From Gemmatimonadota bacterium (GTDB lineage Bacteria > Gemmatimonadota > Gemmatimonadetes > Longimicrobiales > Gaopeijiaceae), in NCBI GenBank assembly GCA_022560615.1, contig JADFSR010000016.1:1-64000 (forward strand): DNA of 64,000 bases, written 5' to 3'. The position numbers and the translations under genes were made by a program. This document shows, piece by piece, positions 46,101 through 54,356 of this stretch (position 1 is its first letter; each line of letters begins with the position of its first letter). Below the pieces are notes generated by a model. That model searched no databases. It was given only the letters and a program-made list of their open reading frames with translations, and was not told where the DNA came from.

Positions 46101-46415
46101 CCCGATCTCGAGATGCGGCTCCGACTCCTCGTAGGGCAGTGCCTCTTTCTGCGGATACAGGTGGGAAGCCCCGGGGCCGCCCAGTACTGTCTCGAGGTCG
46201 GCCTCCGCCGCGATCGCGTCCAGCGGCGTGGGAGCCAAAGCGACAAAAACTCGCTCCGGATTCGCTCGGTGTAGCGCCGCGAGCACCAGAGGGCCGAGCG
46301 AACCCATCGCTCCCCCGACCCGGGCCACCGTACCTGGTGTCGGAAGCCTCTTGGCGAGGGCCTCGACCGTCGGGCACGAAGCGACTGCGCTTAGGATCGG
46401 GTCAGGCCGCGGCAT
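43101..46415 (-). CDS. mfd: Transcription-repair coupling factor
   Basis: A 1104-residue SF2 translocase that removes stalled RNA polymerase and recruits UvrA. N-terminal UvrB-like module (SEPHLEIGGLRVEAVQALF), RNAP-interaction domain (LTPGNYVVHMDHGVGRFVGLE), Walker A GDVGYGKTEVAIRAAFKAV, DEEQ in VDEEQRFGVRHKERFK, and motif VI QIRGRVGRS are visible. Start overlaps the BatA-like stop by 14 bp. Confidence 0.98.
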   Translation of the reverse strand: MPRPDPILSAVASCPTVEALAKRLPTPGTVARVGGAMGSLGPLVLAALHRANPERVFVALAPTPLDAIAAEADLETVLGGPGASHLYPQKEALPYEESEPHLEIGGLRVEAVQALFSGRTQILVTTPRALQERVPIPERLAELRRTFRTGDAVVFAEVPAYLEAQGFERVALVEAVGQFAVRGGILDIFSVAAGDPVRIEFWGDEIESIRSFDILDQRSTGELPETHVLPVDFRRNEENADRTVARSLLELLPADAIITRLGAWEIPEDVQRTWTRVSTLYEELVHSGATPPPPSSLFLEPEDFARRVGLFPGLELDEAPGAAANLAASAPPAIDRDMTKLEAYLREGSASGHDTLLLCENDGQLQRLEEILGGAERLPPGTRIGLGCLSTGFELTCGDVPLRVLNDHEIFRRTRRVRRSRRFRGAVALESLAQLTPGNYVVHMDHGVGRFVGLERLEIAGEEIEALTIEYADGELLRLPVYRLDLIERWVGESDDAKPPSVHRIGGKRWKNLKRKTERVIEAMTVELLELYARRETATGFAFSKDTRWQMEMESSFLYEDTPDQRQASEDVKRDMESARPMDRLICGDVGYGKTEVAIRAAFKAVQDGKQVAVLAPTTILVEQHRHTFEERLADYPVRVAALSRFRSAKEQKEILAGVATGEIDIIVGTHRLLSEDVVLRDLGLLIVDEEQRFGVRHKERFKRLRASIDVLTLSATPIPRTLYLSLSGIRDMSLIRTPPRDRMPIFTNVLPWTDQLLSEALHRELDRGGQTFFLHNRVDTIYTIAEDVRALAPEARIEVAHGQMSARELDKVMRDFVDGEVDVLVCSSIIENGLDVPNANTLIVDRADRFGLSQLYQIRGRVGRSHRQAYCYLLVPDPVAEDAERRLRILEHHTELGSGYSVALRDLELRGAGNLLGGDQSGFAHQVGLDTYMRLVKKIVDRLQKGEQQPEWPDPDVSLAGPAYLPEGYVSDPGQKLHIYRRLSRVEGRTQVESLRLELVDRFGSLPTEVESLLDAAVLRVLGRSLGIDRILVREDSARVTFRQGFVPRMAVLESPLRQRQAEVEIRRLEPLSIVLHQVGMDPILETLMVALEALRSAHSAAA

Positions 46416-48351
46416 CGGGCACGGGGCTTCTCGGAGCCTTCCGTCGCTTCTTGGTGGACGTCTCGACCCGACCCGCGGCCGCCATCAGTGGTTCGATCAC
46501 CATCAGAGCCGCCGCGGCCAGAAGGAGCGGCCACCAGAGCTCGGGACCCTGCCGCGTCCGGAAGACGGCGCCAGCCCAATCTTCTTCTCGATCGACGGAC
46601 ACCACGCCCGGTCCGATCACCTTGGACAGTTCGTCCTCCGAGACGCGTTCCAAGCCCGACTCGTCTACCGGCGTGTTCAGCGCGACGACCGACACCGTCG
46701 TATCCGAAGCGAGAAACGTGTAGAAGCCGGCCCTGCCCGTGCCACGGACCATGCGCGTGCCATCAATTTCGAACTCTTCGCCGGATGGGAAGCGCACGTG
46801 CGTGGCCCCCACGGGCGCGGGTAGGTGTGTACCTGCTTCCAGTTCGCCCGCGGAGCCCGCCCGACCAGCCCACGCGCTTGCCGCCCAGTCGATGAATCGC
46901 AGCATACCTGTCGATACCGGCAATGAGGTAGACCGTGCATCGAGCGGGGAGGCTAGGAGAAGATAGCGACGGCCGAACGCGTCGGTGCCCTGAACGGCCC
47001 ACGGGTCGGTGCTCACCTCGGCCAGCGTTCGGGTCGGTGTGGTCGGGGTGGTGGTGAGCGTCATGCCGTACCACGCCTCGACGCGCACGCCTTCGAGTGG
47101 GGCGGGAAGCGCGCGGCCACCCAGGGCCGCGGCGCCCGATCGCGCGTGCACCCCGTACCGCCACGGAATACCGGCGTCCGCCAGACGGCGATTGAGTGCC
47201 GGCAGCAGCGTGGGATCTGATGCGGGCACGATCAGCGCCGCTCCCTTCGCCCCGAGTTGGTCCAGACCGTCGCCACCAGCCGAGATGAGCAGTTCCGCAT
47301 CGGCCGGCCCGGTACTGATGATTCGGTTGGCGGACTCGAGCACGGAGATGGCCTCGTCGATGAACATGCCCGTGTCACCGGTTGATGCGAGCAGTGGCGC
47401 CGGGCGCGAACGGTACGCGAAGTACCGACGATCGTCGGCGCGAAGGGCGTCGGGGTCGGTGTCGGCATACCCGCGGACCCAGCCGCGTCCAGCCGGTGGT
47501 AGCACCACCGACGTCGCCGAGCCGGGCGGGATGGTCGCCGCACCGCGGATGCGCTCGTTGACGACGATCCTGAGGGGTAGTCGCGAGGTGTCCCCCGTTT
47601 CCAGCGCGGTCACAGTCACCGTGGTCCGCTGGCCCTCCAGGGGCGGCAGACCCCCTCCGACCAGCACCCCACTCAGCGCGTGGTTCGGCGCCGGGGCAGT
47701 GCCTGAGACCCATGCCACTACCGGCAGCGTCCCGGCGGGCGCCTCCTCAGCGCTCTGAAAGGCGGAGCGCTGAAGATCGGAGAGCACATGGATTTCCCGG
47801 TGTTCGAGGTCCACGGTCCGCAGCAGTTCCGTTGCTCGCTCGAGCGCGGCGGTCAAGTCTCCTGCCGCGTCGCTCGCTTCAATGGCGTCGACGGCTTCTC
47901 TCGCCTGCGTCGCCGAGGCGGGCAGGGCCGGTAGCCACGGCTCGCCGGCGCGAAGGACCCAGAACCGATCCTCGTCGGAGGCACCGTCAAGAGTTCGGTG
48001 CGCGAGCTCCTTGAGTCGATCGAGTACCCGGGCCTCTCCAACCACCAGGCCGCTGCTCATCGAGTTGTCGATGACCAAGACCACCGCGGTCGCGGGGTGC
48101 GCGGAGCCACGGCCGTTGAAGAAGAGGCGAGCACCGGCACCGACCAGTAGGATCAGAACGGCGACCCTCATGGCGAGCAGGATCAGTTGGCGAAGTCGGA
48201 TCTGCCGGGCGTGCTCGCGCTCCGTGCGCTCGAGGTACCGGAGCGCGGGGAAGCTCACCCGCCGGGTCTCGTGCCGGTGGAACAAGTGGAGGTAGATGGG
48301 CACCCCGACCGCGAGAACAGACACGAGAAAGAGCGGACTGAGGGCCCCCAT
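46402..48351 (-). CDS. BatA-like membrane protein with VWA domain
   Basis: A 649-residue protein beginning LSPLFLVSVLAVGVPIYLHLFHRH, the aerotolerance-regulator N-terminal segment, with a second membrane helix at about 55-75. A VWA-like domain follows (VLVIDNSMSSG). A long region ends in a C-terminal membrane helix and basic tail. Adjacent to a DUF58 gene as in Bat/MoxR-linked systems; no MoxR ATPase is in this window. Role inferred as envelope stress or aerotolerance. ATG 48351 is chosen over 48408. Confidence 0.85.
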   Translation of the reverse strand: MGALSPLFLVSVLAVGVPIYLHLFHRHETRRVSFPALRYLERTEREHARQIRLRQLILLAMRVAVLILLVGAGARLFFNGRGSAHPATAVVLVIDNSMSSGLVVGEARVLDRLKELAHRTLDGASDEDRFWVLRAGEPWLPALPASATQAREAVDAIEASDAAGDLTAALERATELLRTVDLEHREIHVLSDLQRSAFQSAEEAPAGTLPVVAWVSGTAPAPNHALSGVLVGGGLPPLEGQRTTVTVTALETGDTSRLPLRIVVNERIRGAATIPPGSATSVVLPPAGRGWVRGYADTDPDALRADDRRYFAYRSRPAPLLASTGDTGMFIDEAISVLESANRIISTGPADAELLISAGGDGLDQLGAKGAALIVPASDPTLLPALNRRLADAGIPWRYGVHARSGAAALGGRALPAPLEGVRVEAWYGMTLTTTPTTPTRTLAEVSTDPWAVQGTDAFGRRYLLLASPLDARSTSLPVSTGMLRFIDWAASAWAGRAGSAGELEAGTHLPAPVGATHVRFPSGEEFEIDGTRMVRGTGRAGFYTFLASDTTVSVVALNTPVDESGLERVSEDELSKVIGPGVVSVDREEDWAGAVFRTRQGPELWWPLLLAAAALMVIEPLMAAAGRVETSTKKRRKAPRSPVPDAAA

Positions 48352-48373
48352 CAGTCGACCCCCGCGAGCGTCG

Positions 48374-49300
48374 TCATCCGAGACGCTCTCGCTTGCGCAG
48401 GTAGGCACGCAGAGCCAACGAGAGCGGTTGGTCGGTATCGATCACCTGATAGTCGATGCCGTGGGGCCGCAGTTTCCGTTTCCACTCCGCCAGAGCATCT
48501 GCAACGGCCTCCCGGTACTCGACCCGAATGTCGGCTACGCTCACCAACAGTTCGTCGTTCGTCTCCGGATCGTAGAAACGCGCCTCCGAAGCCGCTGGCA
48601 ACTCACGCTCGCCGGGATCCAGAAGATGGAAGACGAGCACCTCGTGGCCGTGATGCCTCAGGAACTTGAGCGCGGTCAGGGTCTCGTCCGTGCGGACGAG
48701 TAGGTCCGAGAGCAAGACCACGAGGCCGGCGCGCCGGAGGCGCACCGCCAGGTCACGCAGCGCCCCTTCGGCTGACGTTCCGCCGGCCGCGTCGAGCGCC
48801 GTCAGTCTGCGCGCGAGCTCCCTCCAGTGACGCCGCCCGCCCCGCGCCTGGACGCGCTCCACGACTCTGTCGTGGAACGCCACAAGCCCCACCGAGTCGC
48901 CCTGGCGCAAGAGGATGAGCGCGAGCGAGGCAGCCAGGTGCTTGGCGTACCACAGCTTGCTTGGCAGCACCCCGGGGTCCGAGCTCCACCCCATCGACTC
49001 GCTGACGTCCAGCAGCAGGTAGGCGCGCAGGTTCGTCTCTTGTTCGAACTGCTTTACGTAGAAACGGTCCGAGCGGCCGTACATGCGCCAATCGATGTAG
49101 CGGAGATCGTCCCCGGCCTGGTAGGCGCGCAGCTCCGCGAACTCCGCCGAGAAACCCCGGTGGGGTGAGCGGTGCAGTCCCATCAAGAAGCCCTCGACGA
49201 CCTTACGGGCGATGAACTCGATGCCACCGAGCTGTGAGAGCGTCGCGGGATCGAGCAGATCGGGTCGCGATGTAGGCGAAGCGGTGCGTGGGTTGTCCAT
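48374..49300 (-). CDS. DUF58 domain protein
   Basis: A 308-residue VWA-like protein. The DUF58 signature is clear: RSPHRGFSAEFAELRAYQAGDDLRYIDWRMYGRSDRFYVKQF, with a metal-dependent site candidate LLLDVSESMGWS. It is the first gene of the long minus-strand array, and pairs with the BatA-like gene 22 bp downstream. Such proteins commonly partner MoxR ATPases. Molecular function is unknown. Confidence 0.9.
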   Translation of the reverse strand: MDNPRTASPTSRPDLLDPATLSQLGGIEFIARKVVEGFLMGLHRSPHRGFSAEFAELRAYQAGDDLRYIDWRMYGRSDRFYVKQFEQETNLRAYLLLDVSESMGWSSDPGVLPSKLWYAKHLAASLALILLRQGDSVGLVAFHDRVVERVQARGGRRHWRELARRLTALDAAGGTSAEGALRDLAVRLRRAGLVVLLSDLLVRTDETLTALKFLRHHGHEVLVFHLLDPGERELPAASEARFYDPETNDELLVSVADIRVEYREAVADALAEWKRKLRPHGIDYQVIDTDQPLSLALRAYLRKRERLG

Positions 49301-49444
49301 AGAACGCTAAAAGCTACTGGCGTGCCGGGCACCGCTCAACGGGGCGCTAGGCGCCTCGACGACCCTGTCCTCCCGCGTCGTGAGCGTGTCCTCGGCTGGG
49401 GACGTGAACGGCTCCAAGCGCCAGGAATGAAGGGGTTCGAGACA

Positions 49445-49459
49445 TGGCACGGCTGTTGC
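49445..49459 (+). promoter_or_regulatory. Putative sigma-54 promoter
   Basis: TGGCACGGCTGTTGC matches the -24/-12 consensus (TGGCACG-N4-TTGC) exactly, with GG at 49446-49447 and GC at 49458-49459 separated by ten bases. It lies 32 bp upstream of the start codon at 49492. Needs a sigma-54 and an enhancer protein, neither in this window. Confidence 0.65.
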
Positions 49460-49491
49460 CCTTCTAAAGGGTCAACAGAGGGGGATCGGAG

Positions 49492-51027
49492 ATGCGAAGA
49501 GTGCTGTCGCTGGGGCTGTTGGCCGCTTTCGTCTCACCACCGGTGGAGGGCCAGGAAAGGGCGTATGACTCGCCGCTCGAGGCGCGCGTCTGGCTCGACC
49601 GTGGTGACGATCCGGTGCTTCAGCGAGGCGACCGAGTGAGGGTGTACTACCGGACGTCGGTGGACGCGCATACCGCGATTTTCAGGATCGACACCGACGG
49701 CCGCGTCACGCTGGTGCAGCCCGCGCATCCCGGCGCCGAGGAGCTCATTCGAGGGGGTCGTGACTATCGCCTCTTGTTCCCCCAGTCGGCGCAATGGGTC
49801 GTCGCAGAGGATCCAGGGATCGGGTATTACTTCATCGTCGCCTCGGAGCAGCCACTCGACTTCTCTCGTTTCGAGTTCGTCCCGGACGAGGATCGGTGGG
49901 ACCTGGGTCGCGTCGGGGAGACCGTCTACGAGGACCCGTACGTCGCCATCGACGCCTACGTGGCAGAGCTCATCTCGGACTGGGAGGTCGCCCCGTATGC
50001 GCTGGACTTCATCGAATACAGCGTGGGCGAAGCGCACAGCTACCCACGATTTCTCTGCTATGATTGCCACGGATATCGGCCCTACACGAGCTGGAACCCC
50101 TACACCTACGCGTGCACGGACTTTCGCGTAGTGCTTTGGGACGACCCGTACTACTACGCCGCGTATCGCTACGCGGGCACTCGCGTCGTCTTCCCGAGAC
50201 CTCTTCGTAATCGTCCGAGGTACACGGTCGCTGTGCGCGCGCCCGGCGAGGGTTGGTCTCCGCTGGTACGTACGCGCCAAGCGCCGCCACTTCCGCGCCG
50301 GGTGACGCAGTACAAGGAGCCGGAGGTGGCCACGACACCGAGATCGGCGACGCCTGCCCGACGCCCTCAGACTCGGGCTCCGAGTGCAGCGGCACAGGGT
50401 GCCGTCCCCCGCCGGTTCACATCAGTGCCGGGCCGGGCGGCGGTGACTCCCAACTCGGCACGGCGTGCGGCGCAGCCCGTGACCCCGTCCGTCGTAACAC
50501 CCCGACGTCCGTCCTCGTCCGGGTCGACCCCGCGGACGTCGACCTCCAGGCCCGGGGCTTCCACCACGCGCCCGAGCACGGCTCGCTCAGCAACTCCGCG
50601 CTCGGCGACTCCTTCTCGGCCCACGCTACAGCGCCGGCCGCCTTCAACGACGACCCGGGGCGGAACGTTCGACCGCGCGAACACGTCGCGGCCGAACGGC
50701 TCCCGGCCGAGTACGACCCGCACTCCCGCAGGGTCAGGCTCGCGAACACGTGTGGTTCTGCCGAGTCGCCCGCGTGCTCAACCTAGGGCTTCGCAGCCCC
50801 GTCGCGCGCCTGTGACTCGTAACGCGCCGGTGGCCCGCCGCTCGCCGCCAGCCCTGTCCAGGCCGACCGTGTCCCGATCACGCCCGATCACGACGCGCGC
50901 GAGACCCGCGGCGAGTGGCGCGCGGCCGACGATGTCCAGGCCGAGCACGCGCGCGGCTCCGGCGAGGCGCCCGACTATAAGGACCCGGCCAAAACCCCCA
51001 CCGAGGCGCCGTGGACGCGGCGGGTAG
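49492..51027 (+). CDS. Secreted DUF4384-like protein with Arg/Pro/Ser/Thr-rich tail
   Basis: Signal peptide ends around VEGQ. Residues ~25-190 resemble DUF4384 (ARVWLDRGDDPVLQRGDRVRVYYRTS, later IDTDGRVTLVQPAHPG), a domain for surface proteins. Residues 195-240 are Tyr/Trp-rich (CYDCHGYRPYTSWNPYTY). The final ~240 residues are a basic, disordered stretch of R, P, S, T and A. GGGGGATCGGAG provides a good ribosome binding site. Function unknown; the tail could bind DNA, wall polymers or acidic surfaces. Confidence 0.75.
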   Translation: MRRVLSLGLLAAFVSPPVEGQERAYDSPLEARVWLDRGDDPVLQRGDRVRVYYRTSVDAHTAIFRIDTDGRVTLVQPAHPGAEELIRGGRDYRLLFPQSAQWVVAEDPGIGYYFIVASEQPLDFSRFEFVPDEDRWDLGRVGETVYEDPYVAIDAYVAELISDWEVAPYALDFIEYSVGEAHSYPRFLCYDCHGYRPYTSWNPYTYACTDFRVVLWDDPYYYAAYRYAGTRVVFPRPLRNRPRYTVAVRAPGEGWSPLVRTRQAPPLPRRVTQYKEPEVATTPRSATPARRPQTRAPSAAAQGAVPRRFTSVPGRAAVTPNSARRAAQPVTPSVVTPRRPSSSGSTPRTSTSRPGASTTRPSTARSATPRSATPSRPTLQRRPPSTTTRGGTFDRANTSRPNGSRPSTTRTPAGSGSRTRVVLPSRPRAQPRASQPRRAPVTRNAPVARRSPPALSRPTVSRSRPITTRARPAASGARPTMSRPSTRAAPARRPTIRTRPKPPPRRRGRGG

Positions 51028-51096
51028 ACCGCGCAGAGAAGGGCCGTCGGAATCGCGTGGATTCCCTGTCGAACCGCCCGGAAGTAGTATGAGTCC

Positions 51097-51306
51097 ATGG
51101 CCTTTGACACGACACCGGAAGCGGCGAGGGCGCGGTGGGCGGTGCTTGCTGCACTTGACGGAGGGCAGCGCCTCGGGCAAGCGCTCGCGCTGAGCGAATT
51201 CACGCTCGCCATGCAGCGGGAGGGTGCTCGGTTCCGGGAGCGCGCGGCAAGCGAACGTGTCGTGAACACCGTCGATCTCGAGGCCGACCACCGCGGCGAT
51301 CGGTGA
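51097..51306 (+). CDS. Small partner of nucleotidyltransferase (antitoxin-like)
   Basis: A 69-residue helical protein (MAFDTTPEAARARWAVLAALD) resembling short proteins commonly found before AbiEii/MNT-type nucleotidyltransferases. Its stop overlaps the GTG of the next gene (GTGA), which implies coupled expression. I do not recognise an established family, and assigning it as antitoxin is inference from position. Confidence 0.6.
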   Translation: MAFDTTPEAARARWAVLAALDGGQRLGQALALSEFTLAMQREGARFRERAASERVVNTVDLEADHRGDR

Positions 51307-51878
51307 CTCTGGTCCGGATTCTCCGACTGCTCGTGGAGAGCATGGAGGAGTTGGGCATTGGCTACATGCTCACGGGATCGTTGGCGAGCTCATTTCACGG
51401 TGATCCGAGAGCGACTCAGGACATCGACTTGGTCATCGATGGTGAGCGACGAGCCCTTGATGCGTTGGGAGCGCGTCTTCGCGAGTCTGGCTTCTACGCC
51501 GACGCGGAGGCGATCAAGCACGCCTCAGAGGTCAGGGGGGTATTCAACGCCATCGATCAGAGTTCTGGGTGGAAAGTCGACTTCATCCTTCTGAAGGACC
51601 GCCCCTTCAGTCGTTCTGAGTTCGATGGCAGGGTATCCGCTGAGGTAGCTGGTCTCTCTCTGAGCCTCGTCCGTCCCGACGACATGGTTGTCGCCAAGCT
51701 CGAGTGGGCGAAGTTGGGGGAGTCCGATCGGCAGTTACGAGACGTCTTGGGGATCCTCATGGTTCAGGGACCTGTCCTGGACCGAGTCCGAATCGAGCGG
51801 TGGGTCGAAGAGCTCGCCTTGGAGCCCCAGTGGGCTCGAGTCCTCGAGATGGAGCGGGCTGAGAAGGAATCCACCTAA
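51303..51878 (+). CDS. Nucleotidyltransferase-fold protein (toxin-antitoxin type)
   Basis: A 191-residue protein with the nucleotidyltransferase signature GSLASSFHGDPRATQDIDLVI (GS followed by D-x-D) and a helical tail, as in AbiEii/DUF6036-type proteins of minimal nucleotidyltransferase toxin-antitoxin systems. GTG start overlaps the preceding small gene. Whether it acts as a toxin, by nucleotidylating tRNA or a partner, cannot be told from sequence. Confidence 0.8.
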   Translation: MTLVRILRLLVESMEELGIGYMLTGSLASSFHGDPRATQDIDLVIDGERRALDALGARLRESGFYADAEAIKHASEVRGVFNAIDQSSGWKVDFILLKDRPFSRSEFDGRVSAEVAGLSLSLVRPDDMVVAKLEWAKLGESDRQLRDVLGILMVQGPVLDRVRIERWVEELALEPQWARVLEMERAEKEST

Positions 51879-51962
51879 CGCCCGACCTGGCACCTGTCAG
51901 GCGGAGATGGGCCTGGACGATCTCCCTAGTCCATAGTTTCTCCAGGTCACGCCAATGAAAGT

Positions 51963-52000
51963 AGCCCGACCGCTTCCCCCGTCGCGTGGGAATCCGGGCT
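51963..52000 (-). terminator. Probable terminator of the beta-barrel gene
   Basis: Downstream of the stop at 52010 on the minus strand, AGCCCG (51963-51968) pairs with CGGGCT (51995-52000), with an inner TTCCC/GGGAA stem. The following bases are ACTTTCATT on the transcript, a weak U-tract. Confidence 0.4.
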
Positions 52001-52009
52001 AGCGGAGGG

Positions 52010-53332
52010 CTAGCGGTTTCCGAATGAAATCACGACCTGCGCCAGCAGGTTCTCTCCGATGTCGCCGGTTTGCAGCGCGACAGCCGTAGAGAGGTTGAGC
52101 GGGCCGAGCACGAGGCTCACACCGCCGCTGTATTGAATTCCGTCGGTGATGACCGCTGCGCCACCCCGGAGGTGCAGGACCTTGAGGCCCCGGAACTCGG
52201 CGCCGGCGCCCAGATGAAACTTGGGCGACAGCGCGATCCCTTCGTCGCTGAAACGATTGTGCAGGTCCCCTGAGATCGTGAAGTCCTCGGACAGGTCGAG
52301 CGCGGCCCCGACCTGAAGGGACGGCTTGAACGTCAGTGCGTCGACCGCCGCCTTCAGCATGGCGGGCGCGCCACCATAAGCCTCTGGATCGAAGCTGCTG
52401 TCGCTGCTACCCAGCTCCAACGAGGCTGTACCCGGTCGGTACGCCAGCTTCGCCACATCCCACTCGAAGGTGTTGAGCACGTTGGTCACGGACGCTCCGA
52501 GCGAGAAACGATCCTGCTTCATCATGAAGCCGAGGTCGAGTCCGATCCCCGTACCGCCGCCGGATGGATCGAAGTCGTCGCATTCTATGCCATCCCCCCT
52601 GTCAACGACTTCGCAGGAGTGTACCATCGGGAAGTTCGCGTTCACCTCGATCGGATCCAGCTGCACGTTTCCCGAGCCGCGCCCGATGGCGAGTCCGTGG
52701 CCAACCGTGTACTTCAACGTGACGCCGAGCGCCATGTCCCCGGAGGCGGTGCTCAAGGGGATGCCGAGACTGACGCCTGCAGTCGTCATGGCGAAAGCGT
52801 CTATCGAAGCTCCGCCCAGATCGAGGCTGACGGCCGAGCCGGTCCTGCCGGCGTTTCCGAACAGCAACGCTTCCATCATCCCGGGGGGCAGGTTGACGGC
52901 GGCGGAAACGATGGTGGACGCTTGAAGGCCGATGTTGCCGAGGGTCAGCGCGAATTCGGAGACGTCGGCGCCGACCGTGCCCGTTTGGCCGCCCTGAGCG
53001 GTGATTTCGTCCAGCCAAGTCTGCTTGGTGGCGTTCGGTACGAGGATCCCATCGAATTTGGCTAGGTCGCTCAAGGTGATCGGATCTAGTCCGGACCGAA
53101 GCTGGAGCGACAGGAGGGGGAACGTGAGGCTGAACCCCGACCCGGGCATGGCAAGCCCCGCGGGATTGACGCTGATCGCGCCGAAGCCGCGTACCGTGGC
53201 GGTATTGTTGCCGGACAGGCCGAGCGTCGACGCGCTTGCGTTGGCGAGTTGGGCCGCTGCCGGTACTGGCATGAGTCCCCCGGCGGCGAGAGCCGCCAAG
53301 GCGATCGAAGCGAAAAATCTGTTCGTGCGCAT
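52010..53332 (-). CDS. Putative outer-membrane beta-barrel protein
   Basis: A 440-residue protein: signal peptide ending VPAAAQ, then repeated amphipathic strands rich in glycine and aromatic turns, with a final strand (LLAQVVISFGNR). It resembles large long-chain transporter (FadL/PorV)-like barrels. A disulfide-capable segment (CEVVDRGDGIECDD) is in one loop. No specific substrate evident. It lies 10 bp after the lipoprotein gene at 53343 and is likely cotranscribed. Confidence 0.75.
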   Translation of the reverse strand: MRTNRFFASIALAALAAGGLMPVPAAAQLANASASTLGLSGNNTATVRGFGAISVNPAGLAMPGSGFSLTFPLLSLQLRSGLDPITLSDLAKFDGILVPNATKQTWLDEITAQGGQTGTVGADVSEFALTLGNIGLQASTIVSAAVNLPPGMMEALLFGNAGRTGSAVSLDLGGASIDAFAMTTAGVSLGIPLSTASGDMALGVTLKYTVGHGLAIGRGSGNVQLDPIEVNANFPMVHSCEVVDRGDGIECDDFDPSGGGTGIGLDLGFMMKQDRFSLGASVTNVLNTFEWDVAKLAYRPGTASLELGSSDSSFDPEAYGGAPAMLKAAVDALTFKPSLQVGAALDLSEDFTISGDLHNRFSDEGIALSPKFHLGAGAEFRGLKVLHLRGGAAVITDGIQYSGGVSLVLGPLNLSTAVALQTGDIGENLLAQVVISFGNR

Positions 53333-53342
53333 GGTTTCTCTC

Positions 53343-54356
53343 CTAACCGATTCGGATGGTTGCGTCGAGCGTGACCTGGATGGTCATTTCCTGGCCCGGG
53401 GTCACCGTGATCGATCCACCGCTCGCGGTTCCCGATCCCGAGAAGGTGATGTCGGGCTGGCCGAGCCACATCCGCAGTTCATCGTTCGTGTAGGTGATGC
53501 TTGTGCTGGACGCAGCGCTGGCATCGATCGAGAGGGTCTTCGACGTGGGACCGATGACGATCGTCGCGGAAACCGAAATGCCGAACGGGTTCACGATATC
53601 CAGTACGAGCGAGGCCTCCTGGATTCGGTCGATCAGTTGGCTGTCGATGTCCTCGACGTCCAGTGGCTCGGCGTCGAATTCGACCGATTGGCCCGTGACG
53701 TTCACGGTCGCCGAGCTGACGAGCAGAGATGTCGTGGTCGCTGTAACGGTGATCTGGTCGCTGGTATCGATCAGGGATACCTGCCCCCCCTTGGAGACGA
53801 CGTCCACGGAGGCGAAGAACGTCGTGCCAATGCTCTTCGATGCGATCGAGATCGTTCTCGTCAGGGTGCCGCCTGCGGTCATCGCCTCTGTGGCGCCGTC
53901 GATGACGACTTGGCCGAGCTCGGCGCCGCCCTGCCCGTCGGAGATCGTGACCGTGAGCGTGCCGCCACCCGCGATCGGATCGAAAGAGAAGCCGTTTGCG
54001 ATCTGGATCTCAATCGACGCGCTCGAGATCATGGCGGCCGTGACGCCGGCCGGCAGGTCCTCACTCGCGCTGAAGGAAGTCGTGAACGGGGGGGCAGGCA
54101 CCGTGAGGCCATTCAAAGCCACGCAGCCGGCGCAACTACTGGCCAGCGTTTGGTTCGTAACGAACGGGTCGATGCTCACACTGAAGTTACTGCCGCTTAC
54201 CGCGACACCCGCGGGCAGCAATTGCTCGACCGACAAAGTCGTCTCTTCGATCGGGATGATCCACCGCTGCTCCAGAATCGGAGGCTCGGTGGGGATTTCA
54301 CATCCGGCGAAGAGAAGGCATCCCGCAGCAACGGGTGCCAGCCAGGGAAGCTTCAT
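53343..54356 (-). CDS. Strand-rich lipoprotein of unknown function
   Basis: A 337-residue lipoprotein (LFAGC lipobox) with repeated beta-rich segments (SITVTPGQEMTIQVTLDA near the end) and two possible Ig-like domains. SSCAGC forms a short Cys pair. No family recognised. Paired with the beta-barrel gene downstream, suggesting an outer-membrane complex. A near-identical 17-bp direct repeat lies just before its start (54379-54416). Confidence 0.7.
   Translation of the reverse strand: MKLPWLAPVAAGCLLFAGCEIPTEPPILEQRWIIPIEETTLSVEQLLPAGVAVSGSNFSVSIDPFVTNQTLASSCAGCVALNGLTVPAPPFTTSFSASEDLPAGVTAAMISSASIEIQIANGFSFDPIAGGGTLTVTISDGQGGAELGQVVIDGATEAMTAGGTLTRTISIASKSIGTTFFASVDVVSKGGQVSLIDTSDQITVTATTTSLLVSSATVNVTGQSVEFDAEPLDVEDIDSQLIDRIQEASLVLDIVNPFGISVSATIVIGPTSKTLSIDASAASSTSITYTNDELRMWLGQPDITFSGSGTASGGSITVTPGQEMTIQVTLDATIRIG

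Noticed and set aside
51889-51903. Second TGGCAC-type sigma-54 match
   Set aside because: The -12 element is not TTGC and no gene start follows at a suitable distance.
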